This document shows, piece by piece, positions 1 through 5,510 of a stretch of 23,671 bases of DNA. The stretch comes from a virus, in the IMG/VR virus record IMGVR_UViG_3300010883_000482, positions 1-23,671 of that record; one strand, given 5' to 3'. A program made the position numbers and the translations under genes. Below the pieces are notes generated by a model. The model ran no database searches. It was not told the DNA's origin and worked only from the letters and a program-made list of their open reading frames with translations. How positions within the stretch are numbered: position 1 is the first letter of the stretch; the number at the start of each line of letters is the position of its first letter.

Positions 1-50
1 AGATGTCAACTGTGAATCAACACATGATCATGCAAGCTCTTCATACTACC

Positions 51-310
51 CTACCTAGAATAGGTCTATATTCTTGATAGCATTAACCACATCTCTGTGA
101 CTACTCTACCTAGAATATTCCTGATAGCATTAATCACATCTCTGTGACTACTCTACCTAGAATAGGTCCATATTCTTGATAGCATTAATCACATCTCTGT
201 GACTACGCTACCTAGAATAGGTCTATATTCTTGATAGCATTAACCACATCTCTGTGACTACTCTACCTAGAATATACTCCACCCAGAATAGGACTAGCCT
301 ACCTAGAATG
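51..310. repeat. Tandem array of 55-base repeats
   Basis: Units begin with CTACCTAGAATA at 51, 106, 153, 208 and 263. Spacings are 55, 47, 55 and 55 bases; the 47-base unit lacks 8 bases next to the GAATA core. After 263 the array decays into partial copies near 282 and 298. Each full unit contains the small inverted repeat ACCTA-GAA-TAGGT and a second possible one, GAATA-GGTCTA-TATTC. The array is noncoding: the frames are closed by stops. It lies just downstream of the last small minus-strand gene, whose stop codon falls in the last decayed unit. It could be a protein-binding array, a replication origin or a set of promoters; nothing in the sequence decides between these. Confidence 0.93.
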
Positions 311-475
311 TACGGACAACTCGCCCTTAATCTTTTGAACTGCGACGAAGGAGCCATCTTTTCCTACTATGAGCGTTAACGGCATCCTCTTTTGAACTGC
401 GACGAAGGAGCCAGTCTTTTCGTAAACGGCATTGGAGGGTTTAATGAGAAACGGGACGCTAAAGGGTAATGGCAT
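299..475 (-). CDS. Hypothetical 58-residue protein with an internal duplication
   Basis: An ATG at 475 opens a 58-residue frame that closes with TAG at 299. AGGAAAG upstream is a fair ribosome binding site. The protein carries the peptide GSFVAVQK twice, at residues 22-29 and 41-48, because a 26-base stretch is duplicated in frame at a 57-base (19-codon) spacing. Both copies follow a MPL-type segment, which suggests two short beta-hairpin units. The same frame stays open upstream to 544 but shows no ATG there, so a longer protein would need another start. It follows a small membrane peptide gene in the same direction. Function is unknown. It is too short to be sure it is translated; the in-frame duplication and start context favour it. 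Confidence 0.45.
   Translation of the reverse strand: MPLPFSVPFLIKPSNAVYEKTGSFVAVQKRMPLTLIVGKDGSFVAVQKIKGELSVHSR
331..413. repeat. Pair of identical 26-base direct repeats
   Basis: The stretches 331-356 and 388-413 are identical. Their start-to-start distance is 57 bases, a multiple of three, so the duplication keeps the minus-strand frame and encodes GSFVAVQK twice in the 58-residue protein. Flanking AACGGCAT sequences at about 378 and 425 are also shared, so the duplicated unit was probably longer. Confidence 0.9.
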
Positions 476-527
476 CTGACGCTTTCCTATTGTGATGCTC
501 CCTAGTTGATCATGGCCATTACTGTCA

Positions 528-544
528 GCAGTAGGTTGCCAGCC
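528..544. repeat. 17-base dispersed repeat, copy 1
   Basis: GCAGTAGGTTGCCAGCC occurs here and again at 1112-1128. This copy is just downstream of the stop of the 29-residue membrane peptide gene. Identity over 17 bases in two noncoding gaps of the same transcription unit is unlikely to be chance and suggests a shared regulatory or RNA element. Confidence 0.75.
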
Positions 545-550
545 TTATAC

Positions 551-640
551 CTATATCATAACAAACACCGGTAAGCAGATTAACCCAACCACAACCGAAG
601 CCATGAACACATTGTACGTAACAGCTTTAATTACATTCAT
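551..640 (-). CDS. Small single-span membrane peptide (29 residues)
   Basis: The ATG at 640 overlaps the TGA stop of the upstream 84-residue gene in an ATGA arrangement, which usually means coupled translation. GGAAGGTG just upstream is a good ribosome binding site. The 29 residues begin MNVIKAVTYN and continue as an almost unbroken hydrophobic stretch rich in Val, Ile, Leu and Phe (residues 11-29), enough for one membrane span. There are no other features. The frame ends at TAG, followed two codons later by TAA. Possible roles, by analogy only, include small phage membrane proteins that alter the host envelope. No family is recognised. Confidence 0.55.
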   Translation of the reverse strand: MNVIKAVTYNVFMASVVVGLICLPVFVMI

Positions 641-891
641 ACTATCACCTTCCAGTTGATCTCAGCTACCTTAGCAGCAGTAAGTTTGTGTTTGTGGTTA
701 ACAACACCCATGTCTTTGGATAACTCAACCCAACGCTCATAAGTCACTGGCACTGATGTGAAAGTTTCTGTAGTGTTGTACTCTGTTTGGAAAGAGCAAT
801 ACAGTTCGTAGTGCATTCCACTGGCTATACACTCACGAGCTTCCACTTCGTCTACTTTCTTCATTGTTGACACCAACCTTAATATAGTCAT
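637..891 (-). CDS. Hypothetical 84-residue protein
   Basis: An 84-residue acidic and basic mixed protein with no recognised domain. GGGGAAG precedes the ATG at 891 and is a good ribosome binding site, better than what stands before the alternative ATG at 864 (residue 10), so I keep the longer start. The gene begins one base after the stop of the 59-residue gene upstream and overlaps the next gene by four bases, so it belongs to a compact cluster following the RNA polymerase gene. The sequence has a conserved-looking aromatic core (YELYCSF) and a C-terminal helical segment, but no catalytic motif or membrane segment. Function unknown. Confidence 0.75.
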   Translation of the reverse strand: MTILRLVSTMKKVDEVEARECIASGMHYELYCSFQTEYNTTETFTSVPVTYERWVELSKDMGVVNHKHKLTAAKVAEINWKVIV

Positions 892-892
892 A

Positions 893-1072
893 TTACTTCC
901 CCAATGCTGATAGAGTTAAAGACAAACCAACACGAGCTTCATTGATGTCGTTGTTAGTCTTGTGAGCTTGTTTCGTACTAGCTTCTATCTTAGCTAGCAA
1001 CTTACGTAGCTTGTAATTCATTGACGGTGCAATCTTAGTTGAACCTGTTGATATAGGTGTGATTATGTTCAT
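893..1072 (-). CDS. Hypothetical 59-residue basic protein
   Basis: This frame starts at ATG 1072 and ends with TAA at 893-895, one base before the next gene. The leader AAAGAGAATATCACT resembles the one before the RNA polymerase gene, which supports real translation. The product is 59 residues, begins MNIITPISTG, is rich in Lys and Arg in its middle (residues 20-40, NYKLRKLLAKIEASTK) and is probably helical there. It has no membrane segment and no recognised domain. The position directly after the polymerase gene could mean a role in the same stage of infection, but this is only context. Confidence 0.65.
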   Translation of the reverse strand: MNIITPISTGSTKIAPSMNYKLRKLLAKIEASTKQAHKTNNDINEARVGLSLTLSALGK

Positions 1073-1109
1073 AGTGATATTCTCTTTAATTAGTTAAGTT
1101 TAGTTAAGT

Positions 1110-1128
1110 TGGCAGTAGGTTGCCAGCC
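1110..1128. repeat. 17-base dispersed repeat, copy 2, with a small hairpin
   Basis: GCAGTAGGTTGCCAGCC at 1112-1128 repeats 528-544. Here it lies just after the RNA polymerase stop codon, and an added upstream base pair context gives a short hairpin TGGCA-GTAGGT-TGCCA (1110-1125). There is no U-run after it, so it is not a typical intrinsic terminator. It may be an RNA processing or stability element. Confidence 0.7.
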
Positions 1129-1134
1129 ATGATC

Positions 1135-3321
1135 TTACTTAGCGAAGTAGTAAGTCTTCCCTAGGGCATTGATCAAGTCAGGTAATGACTGACCATTGAT
1201 CTTTTGCATCTTACGTACTTCACCAAGAAGTCCTACTGTCATGAACTGTTTGATAGGAGTTACTGACTCTCCTTTCTTTAATTGAGCACAAGCACCAGCA
1301 AAGTATAATGCTAAGACATCAGTGCCCATTGGCAAATCCTTAGTCTTAATATTAGTACGAGAACCAAACAAGTCCATGTAAGCTAACTTGATAGCATTCT
1401 CTAATAGGTGCATCTCTGTCACATTCACTCGGAAACAGTCATGCACTGCTATGATGTGCTGAGCTCCAAGACGCTTTAGGTGTACAATGATCAACCTAGC
1501 TATCAAGGCATCAGTAGCTTGTATCATGTTAACAAAGCCATTACGTACGAAGTCACCAGTGTGTACCTCACGAGTCTTCAAACCCATTTGGATGAACTTG
1601 TAGGTATTGTTCTCAGTTGTTACTGTCACATCTGGACACACTGTATCATACTCTACAGCTTCGTTCAGGATGTTAACCTTCACTTTATAGTTCATAACTA
1701 CCTTTGCACCATCTGGCATTAGGTGAGAGATACGACCTTCAACCTTACCAGCAAACTCCTTGAATCTGCTTCTTACTGCAACCATCTTCTGACCAAACGA
1801 CTTAGTGATCGCTTTATGGAATCTTTTTGCAACGTCGTCATTAGCTACTCCGTCTGGATATAAAGTATCTACTATCACATCTAACTCATCTTCTTTCATA
1901 TCTTTTATGTTAGTGAATGCAGCCCAACCTTGACCGTAGAAGACGCCCATGAACGGCTTCTTAATGTCGTTACGGTTCTTCATAGTGAAGTTAAACCCAA
2001 CCTTAACCAGCTCTTTGATAGCTCTATGGTAAGCATCTTCCATCTCTACCATTGTGAAGCCACACGCGGCTGCTATCTCTTGATCTCCAGCTTGTAAAGC
2101 ACCTAACTGAGGACCTGAACATTTAGCATCAAGACCAACAGCCATTCCAATGTAAGGTCTTTTACCTTGATTCAAGTCGTTCCAGATGAAGGCAGCCTTA
2201 ACGAATGACCAAGGCTTAGCAGCATCACGATCTTTCTTCTTCTTAGCTAACTCACCTATTATGAAGTCAACAGGGTTATTCAAAGCCTTAACCATCAACT
2301 TACCTACCATGTTGGCAGGCACATTTACCATGTCCATCACTTCTGCTTTAATTACTTTCTTAACCTCGTTAACATCATAGTCTTGAGGTACTCCAGCCAA
2401 GTCCATCAATGCACGTGAACGATCACTTGCTTGACCATTTGGACCATGACAAGCTGCTTGGTAAGAACGTAGTCTTGAGTCGCCCTTGAACTCTGAACAG
2501 TAAGCCTGACCTGCTTCTAAGGCATTTGTTCCTGCAAGTACATAGCCTTCGTCATCGTTGTCCATTCCTAGTATTGTTTGTACTCTGTTGGCATAACCAA
2601 GCATACGTTCGTCTCGCATAAACTCACTAGACTCTTGAGCCTCGGTAGCCTCAATGAACAGTGGACTTGCTTGGCCTTTTTCTTTAGCATATAGTGGAAA
2701 CCTACGTGTCCAATCAGTGCCAGCCTTGTGTGGTGCATAAGCCTCAGTACGTTGCTCTAGCATCTCTACTAGCTTAGCTCCTATTGTCATATCATCATTC
2801 ATCAGGCCTATCTTAATCATAGCCTTCTCTAGCTTGTCCATGTCCATTACTGGAGTGTGAGGAGTCTTGGTGATACTACCATCTCCTGATACAGTCGACT
2901 CCAACTTGGCTGTTGATATGACGCTTCCTATTATTTCAAAGAACGCTTCTGGCATTCCTAGATTGTCCGAAAGCTCAATTGCATCAACAATTGCACAACC
3001 TGCAAGCACGCTTTGCATTGGACAACCCAATTCATGAAACAAGCTTGCCGTTATTGTGGAGCTTAAGCTGTTTACGTTTATCATGTCAGCTAACTTCAAT
3101 TCGTTTGACAAGTCAGTGCTTACTGATTCATCCAACACTTCTTGATCTTCGAAGCCCATGATGTCTTCCACATCTTGGTCTGTCAAGTCAGTTACTTGAT
3201 CAGTTGTTTCAGTGTTCATTGTTAACACCTCGATTGATGTTGCGTTGTCAGTAACATTGATAGCTTCAATGTTGTTTACTTTTGCACGGTTGATCATGTT
3301 GATTAAGTTAGTATTTGACAT
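1135..3321 (-). CDS. T7-type single-subunit DNA-directed RNA polymerase
   Basis: A 728-residue protein counted from ATG 3321, which has GAGAG before it; the frame is open further up only from a TTG and without a good site. Three family motifs are present in order: motif A at D398 (DAKCSGPQ), motif B with R450, K454, Y462 and G463 (spaced like T7 R627, K631, Y639), and motif C with HD at 627-628. A segment GDSRLRSYQAACHGPNGQ near residue 280 matches the T7 region DFRGRVYPVSxFNPQG. RNGFVNMIQATDA near 597 matches the T7 segment before motif C. It is about 150 residues shorter than T7 polymerase (883), mainly at the N-terminus, where T7 has promoter-recognition parts. It should transcribe phage genes from its own promoters, which are not identified here. 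Confidence 0.88.
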   Translation of the reverse strand: MSNTNLINMINRAKVNNIEAINVTDNATSIEVLTMNTETTDQVTDLTDQDVEDIMGFEDQEVLDESVSTDLSNELKLADMINVNSLSSTITASLFHELGCPMQSVLAGCAIVDAIELSDNLGMPEAFFEIIGSVISTAKLESTVSGDGSITKTPHTPVMDMDKLEKAMIKIGLMNDDMTIGAKLVEMLEQRTEAYAPHKAGTDWTRRFPLYAKEKGQASPLFIEATEAQESSEFMRDERMLGYANRVQTILGMDNDDEGYVLAGTNALEAGQAYCSEFKGDSRLRSYQAACHGPNGQASDRSRALMDLAGVPQDYDVNEVKKVIKAEVMDMVNVPANMVGKLMVKALNNPVDFIIGELAKKKKDRDAAKPWSFVKAAFIWNDLNQGKRPYIGMAVGLDAKCSGPQLGALQAGDQEIAAACGFTMVEMEDAYHRAIKELVKVGFNFTMKNRNDIKKPFMGVFYGQGWAAFTNIKDMKEDELDVIVDTLYPDGVANDDVAKRFHKAITKSFGQKMVAVRSRFKEFAGKVEGRISHLMPDGAKVVMNYKVKVNILNEAVEYDTVCPDVTVTTENNTYKFIQMGLKTREVHTGDFVRNGFVNMIQATDALIARLIIVHLKRLGAQHIIAVHDCFRVNVTEMHLLENAIKLAYMDLFGSRTNIKTKDLPMGTDVLALYFAGACAQLKKGESVTPIKQFMTVGLLGEVRKMQKINGQSLPDLINALGKTYYFAK

Positions 3322-3350
3322 AGTTATTCTCTCATTAATTAAAGTTAAGT
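3319..3350 (-). promoter_or_regulatory. Leader with ribosome binding site of the polymerase gene
   Basis: Before ATG 3321 the minus strand reads TTAATTAATGAGAGAATAAC. A close relative, AATTAAAGAGAATATCAC, precedes the 59-residue gene at 1072, and TTCTAAGAGAGAACAAC precedes the tail chaperone gene at 17725. The GAGAG part can serve as the ribosome binding site and fixes the start. The wider similarity, including AACTTAACT upstream in the first two, may mean a shared promoter or leader. Confidence 0.45.
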
Positions 3351-3362
3351 TACAGTATATAT

Positions 3363-3398
3363 TCACACACAAATGCACGCAAATAGTAAACAAGCCAT
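3363..3398 (-). CDS. Possible 11-residue leader peptide before the polymerase gene
   Basis: The minus strand carries AAAGGAG five bases before an ATG at 3398, the strongest ribosome binding site in this part of the window. The frame encodes MACLLFACICV and ends with TGA at 3363, about 40 bases before the polymerase start. The peptide is hydrophobic with three cysteines. It may be a translated leader that affects polymerase expression, or simply a decayed gene start. There is no hairpin pair that would prove attenuation. Confidence 0.35.
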   Translation of the reverse strand: MACLLFACICV

Positions 3399-3491
3399 AG
3401 AGACTCCTTTACACACTGACTCCCTAAGCAAGGCAAGCAGATCTACACTCTATATATTATATTTTTATATTTTATAATTCTACCTACTCTG

Positions 3492-3597
3492 CCTAGCCTC
3501 TCTAGCTTGTACTAACCAATCATCTACTAAGCCCGTAATACTGCAAACAACTTCCTATACCTTCTAACATCTGAATCGTAACTACCTAGCCTCTCTA
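3492..3597. repeat. Pair of 13-base direct repeats in the polymerase upstream region
   Basis: CCTAGCCTCTCTA occurs at 3492-3504 and 3585-3597. On the minus strand this is TAGAGAGGCTAGG; in the second copy it continues an AT-rich TATATAGAGAGG stretch that superficially resembles the start region of T7-type promoters. It could be an operator or promoter element. Confidence 0.55.
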
Positions 3598-3634
3598 TAT
3601 ATTTTATAAGTTCTTCCCCATAATGAGCTAACAT
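3527..3634 (-). CDS. Possible 35-residue peptide, weak support
   Basis: An ATG at 3634 opens 35 codons with a protein-like composition (starts MLAHYGEELIKYIERLG, then basic and helical) and ends with TAG at 3527. No ribosome binding site is visible. In another frame just downstream, a coding-like stretch VDDWLVQAREARQSR appears, which suggests the remnant of a longer gene broken by a frame change. It may equally be a chance frame. Function unknown. Confidence 0.22.
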   Translation of the reverse strand: MLAHYGEELIKYIERLGSYDSDVRRYRKLFAVLRA

Positions 3635-3890
3635 AGGTGCTAGCTAGTAGCAAGTTAGAGTTCATTAATCTAGGTATACCCGTAATACATATAGCATAAT
3701 AGTTACTAATAAGGTGCTATTCTACCCCTTAAAAGTGCTGTATGGAGGTATTTAAACTAAATCTATGCCATTATATCGGTTATATTTAAAGCCGCTTAGA
3801 GGTGATTTAAGGCATTATTAGTGTTTATATAGGGCTAGATAGTACAGGTTCAGCAACTAATCGCGCCAACAAAACAGCCCAAAAGGTACT

Positions 3891-3958
3891 AAAATAAGCT
3901 TTATAAAGCACTTTATCGTAATAGTTAAGCAATCATACCGCTAACTGATAAAGTGCTT
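3891..3958 (-). terminator. Probable transcription end of the late operon (long hairpin)
   Basis: AAGCACTTTATC at 3906-3917 pairs perfectly with GATAAAGTGCTT at 3947-3958. Inside lies a second imperfect pair, AGTTAAGC with GCTAACT. It lies about 20 bases after the last fiber-region stop codon. On the minus strand the hairpin is followed by TTATTTTA-like sequence, only moderately U-rich. A 12-base palindrome GCTTTATAAAGC (3898-3909) overlaps its far arm. It fits a terminator, although the loop is long. Confidence 0.5.
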
Positions 3959-3978
3959 GAAAAGCTCACACAAGCTCC

Positions 3979-4380
3979 CTAACTACTTAGGACTATTCTT
4001 GCCTCTGCTCTCATAAGTAATATCACTTCTGGAATTTCCTTACCTGAACTTGGGTCATTTAATCTCTCTACATACCAGTCAGTCTCTTCCAAGTAGTTCA
4101 TAGCTATTTGATGGGCTTCTGATAGCTTAGGTTTGATAGGCCTGCCTGCTGAAATTGCCTCTGTCAACTCTTGATAGAAACTACTTGATCTATCTGTGAT
4201 TACTGACACATTTTCGTCGTATAGTTGTATGTTATTCTTTGTTAGGTTCACGTACAAGTCAGCTGCATGATTATAGAACATACCTGCTAGACTCCCCAAT
4301 ACTACTGGTACACCAGTGGGCAGTGTAGCTGAGCCCAGAGATATACTACTTCCTGTTGTTTGTCCTACGAATTTAATCAA
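3979..4380 (-). CDS. Small fiber-region protein with tail fiber assembly-like C-terminus
   Basis: A 133-residue protein. Residues 1-88 are clearly related to the N-terminus of the neighbouring 377-residue fiber protein: both start MI, share GS near residue 10, GV near 23, F-N-D-Y near 35-43 and a Y-x-EN then F-x-Q-x-L-x-E pattern. Residues 92-128 (AMNYLEETDWYVERL, then G-x-EIPE and an R-x-x-AR end) resemble the C-terminal motif of phage tail fiber assembly proteins. Its ATG overlaps the TGA of the fiber gene by four bases. It may be a fiber chaperone or a small fiber-associated structural protein. It is the last gene of the late operon before the hairpin. Confidence 0.6.
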   Translation of the reverse strand: MIKFVGQTTGSSISLGSATLPTGVPVVLGSLAGMFYNHAADLYVNLTKNNIQLYDENVSVITDRSSSFYQELTEAISAGRPIKPKLSEAHQIAMNYLEETDWYVERLNDPSSGKEIPEVILLMRAEARIVLSS

Positions 4381-5510
4381 GTTTGCTCTCCTGATATTGT
4401 TATAGAGAATCTACCTAGTGCATTTAAGTGGCTAGTACCGCCACTATTGTTGAAGTGGATACCATACAAGATATTATCCTCAAGAGTGTGTGGATTTACG
4501 TAATTCCGCAGGTCCAACTCAGCTAACACAGGGGCATTAGTTTCTCCTCCTAGGTTATTATATGTACCTACTCTGCCCCAATGTATGACTGGAACAGAAA
4601 AATCATACATCTTAGACCAATTCGAACTAGTCAACTTATACAGGCTTATAGAAATATATAGCTGATCAGCCTTATTTCCTCCATCTACCGCTGCTGCTGC
4701 TGCCAGAATATTTATATGATTTAGTACTTGCCCTTTTCCTGTTTTGAGTGGGCACAGTTGGCCATTGCGAATACCTTGCAAGTCAGAAGTAGACCCAAGT
4801 ATTGAATTTGAATTATTTGCACTCCACTTATAAGTTCTACCCGTATGGCCTATTACGTTAGCCCTATTACTAACAGTAACTGACCAGTCTTCTTGAGTTT
4901 CTGGGGCTGTACCTCCTCCTCCAGCAACACCCTTACTCTGCACTCTGTAGTGGATACCACCAGGGCCTGTCGCTAGTATTGCTAGGAAAGTTTCATAGGA
5001 AGCACTAAGATCACCAGTTACTAGGGCTGTACCATCCTCTTGCCTTAACCCTATAGGAGGTAATCCACCATTTATAGGGTGTCCATTAAAGAACAAACTA
5101 GTATTACTGTTTGAATCTACTTTATTGTTATGGTCACTGGTTTTAAAGAGTAACGATGCTGGGTAAGCTTCCAGAGGTTTATTACCACTTTGCAATATCA
5201 AAGCTTGGGGGTCAGTTGGGTGCACTATAGTATCGTATACAGAGTTAACTTCATCTGTTGCCCTAACTTGTCCCAAGGTAGCCACTACTTCAAGTAGGTC
5301 TTGCCAGAAATCTTCATCAAATACTAGGATGGGTAACTTGTTTTCCTTATAAAAAGACACTTGTTGTCCATTATAATAAAAATACATATCCCTTCCATAG
5401 TTAGTGAAAATCTCTGGTACACCAGCTACAGAGGTAAGCACTCCAGCCTCTAGCGCCCCCTCCCCTATAAGCATTAAACTTCCACTATCATTTCTTATAT
5501 AAGTAATCAT
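4377..5510 (-). CDS. Putative tail fiber / receptor-binding protein (377 residues)
   Basis: A mosaic protein. Residues 1-90 match the N-terminus of the following 133-residue protein. Residues about 91-200 are unique and end in a glycine-rich hinge (VAGGGG). Residues 209-377 match the C-terminal domain of the preceding 254-residue protein, starting W-S-V-T-V-SNRA-VIG-TGRTY and ending F-S-I-T-I-SGEQT. The C-terminal domain is beta-rich with an Ala-rich strand (ILAAAAAV) and is probably the receptor-binding head or a trimer-forming beta-sandwich. It overlaps both neighbours by four bases (ATGA), so the three are translationally coupled. Assignment as a fiber rests on position after the baseplate genes and on composition, not on a named family. 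Confidence 0.7.
   Translation of the reverse strand: MITYIRNDSGSLMLIGEGALEAGVLTSVAGVPEIFTNYGRDMYFYYNGQQVSFYKENKLPILVFDEDFWQDLLEVVATLGQVRATDEVNSVYDTIVHPTDPQALILQSGNKPLEAYPASLLFKTSDHNNKVDSNSNTSLFFNGHPINGGLPPIGLRQEDGTALVTGDLSASYETFLAILATGPGGIHYRVQSKGVAGGGGTAPETQEDWSVTVSNRANVIGHTGRTYKWSANNSNSILGSTSDLQGIRNGQLCPLKTGKGQVLNHINILAAAAAVDGGNKADQLYISISLYKLTSSNWSKMYDFSVPVIHWGRVGTYNNLGGETNAPVLAELDLRNYVNPHTLEDNILYGIHFNNSGGTSHLNALGRFSITISGEQT

Larger units (their letters stand above)
3399..3905. other. Intergenic gap between late operon and polymerase gene
   Basis: About 500 bases without a clear gene. It is very AT-rich around 3451-3480, where TATAAT can be read on the minus strand (3456-3461) without a convincing -35 box. 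ATATATAGAG occurs twice on the minus strand (near 3447-3456 and 3593-3602). TAGAGAGGCTAGG occurs twice (3492-3504 and 3585-3597), and GTATTACGGG twice (near 3532 and 3680). It probably holds the promoter for the polymerase gene. A weak 35-codon frame at 3527-3634 is listed separately. Confidence 0.6.

Noticed and set aside
60-260. Short frames MWLMLSRI in the tandem repeats
   Set aside because: Half of the units change the second codon to a stop (ATGTGA), so the repeats are not coding.
1102-1132. Eight-codon frame MAGNLLPT after the polymerase stop
   Set aside because: It has no ribosome binding site and exists because of the 17-base repeat; too short to support.
3319-3393. Polymerase frame extended to a TTG at 3393
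   Set aside because: The extension overlaps the better-started leader frame, lacks a ribosome site of its own and encodes Cys-rich residues unlike the family; ATG 3321 fits better.
3826-3836. TTATATAGGGC on the plus strand, like a T7-type promoter end
   Set aside because: It points against the late genes, toward 3979, and no repeat of the wider context was found, so a promoter role is unsupported.
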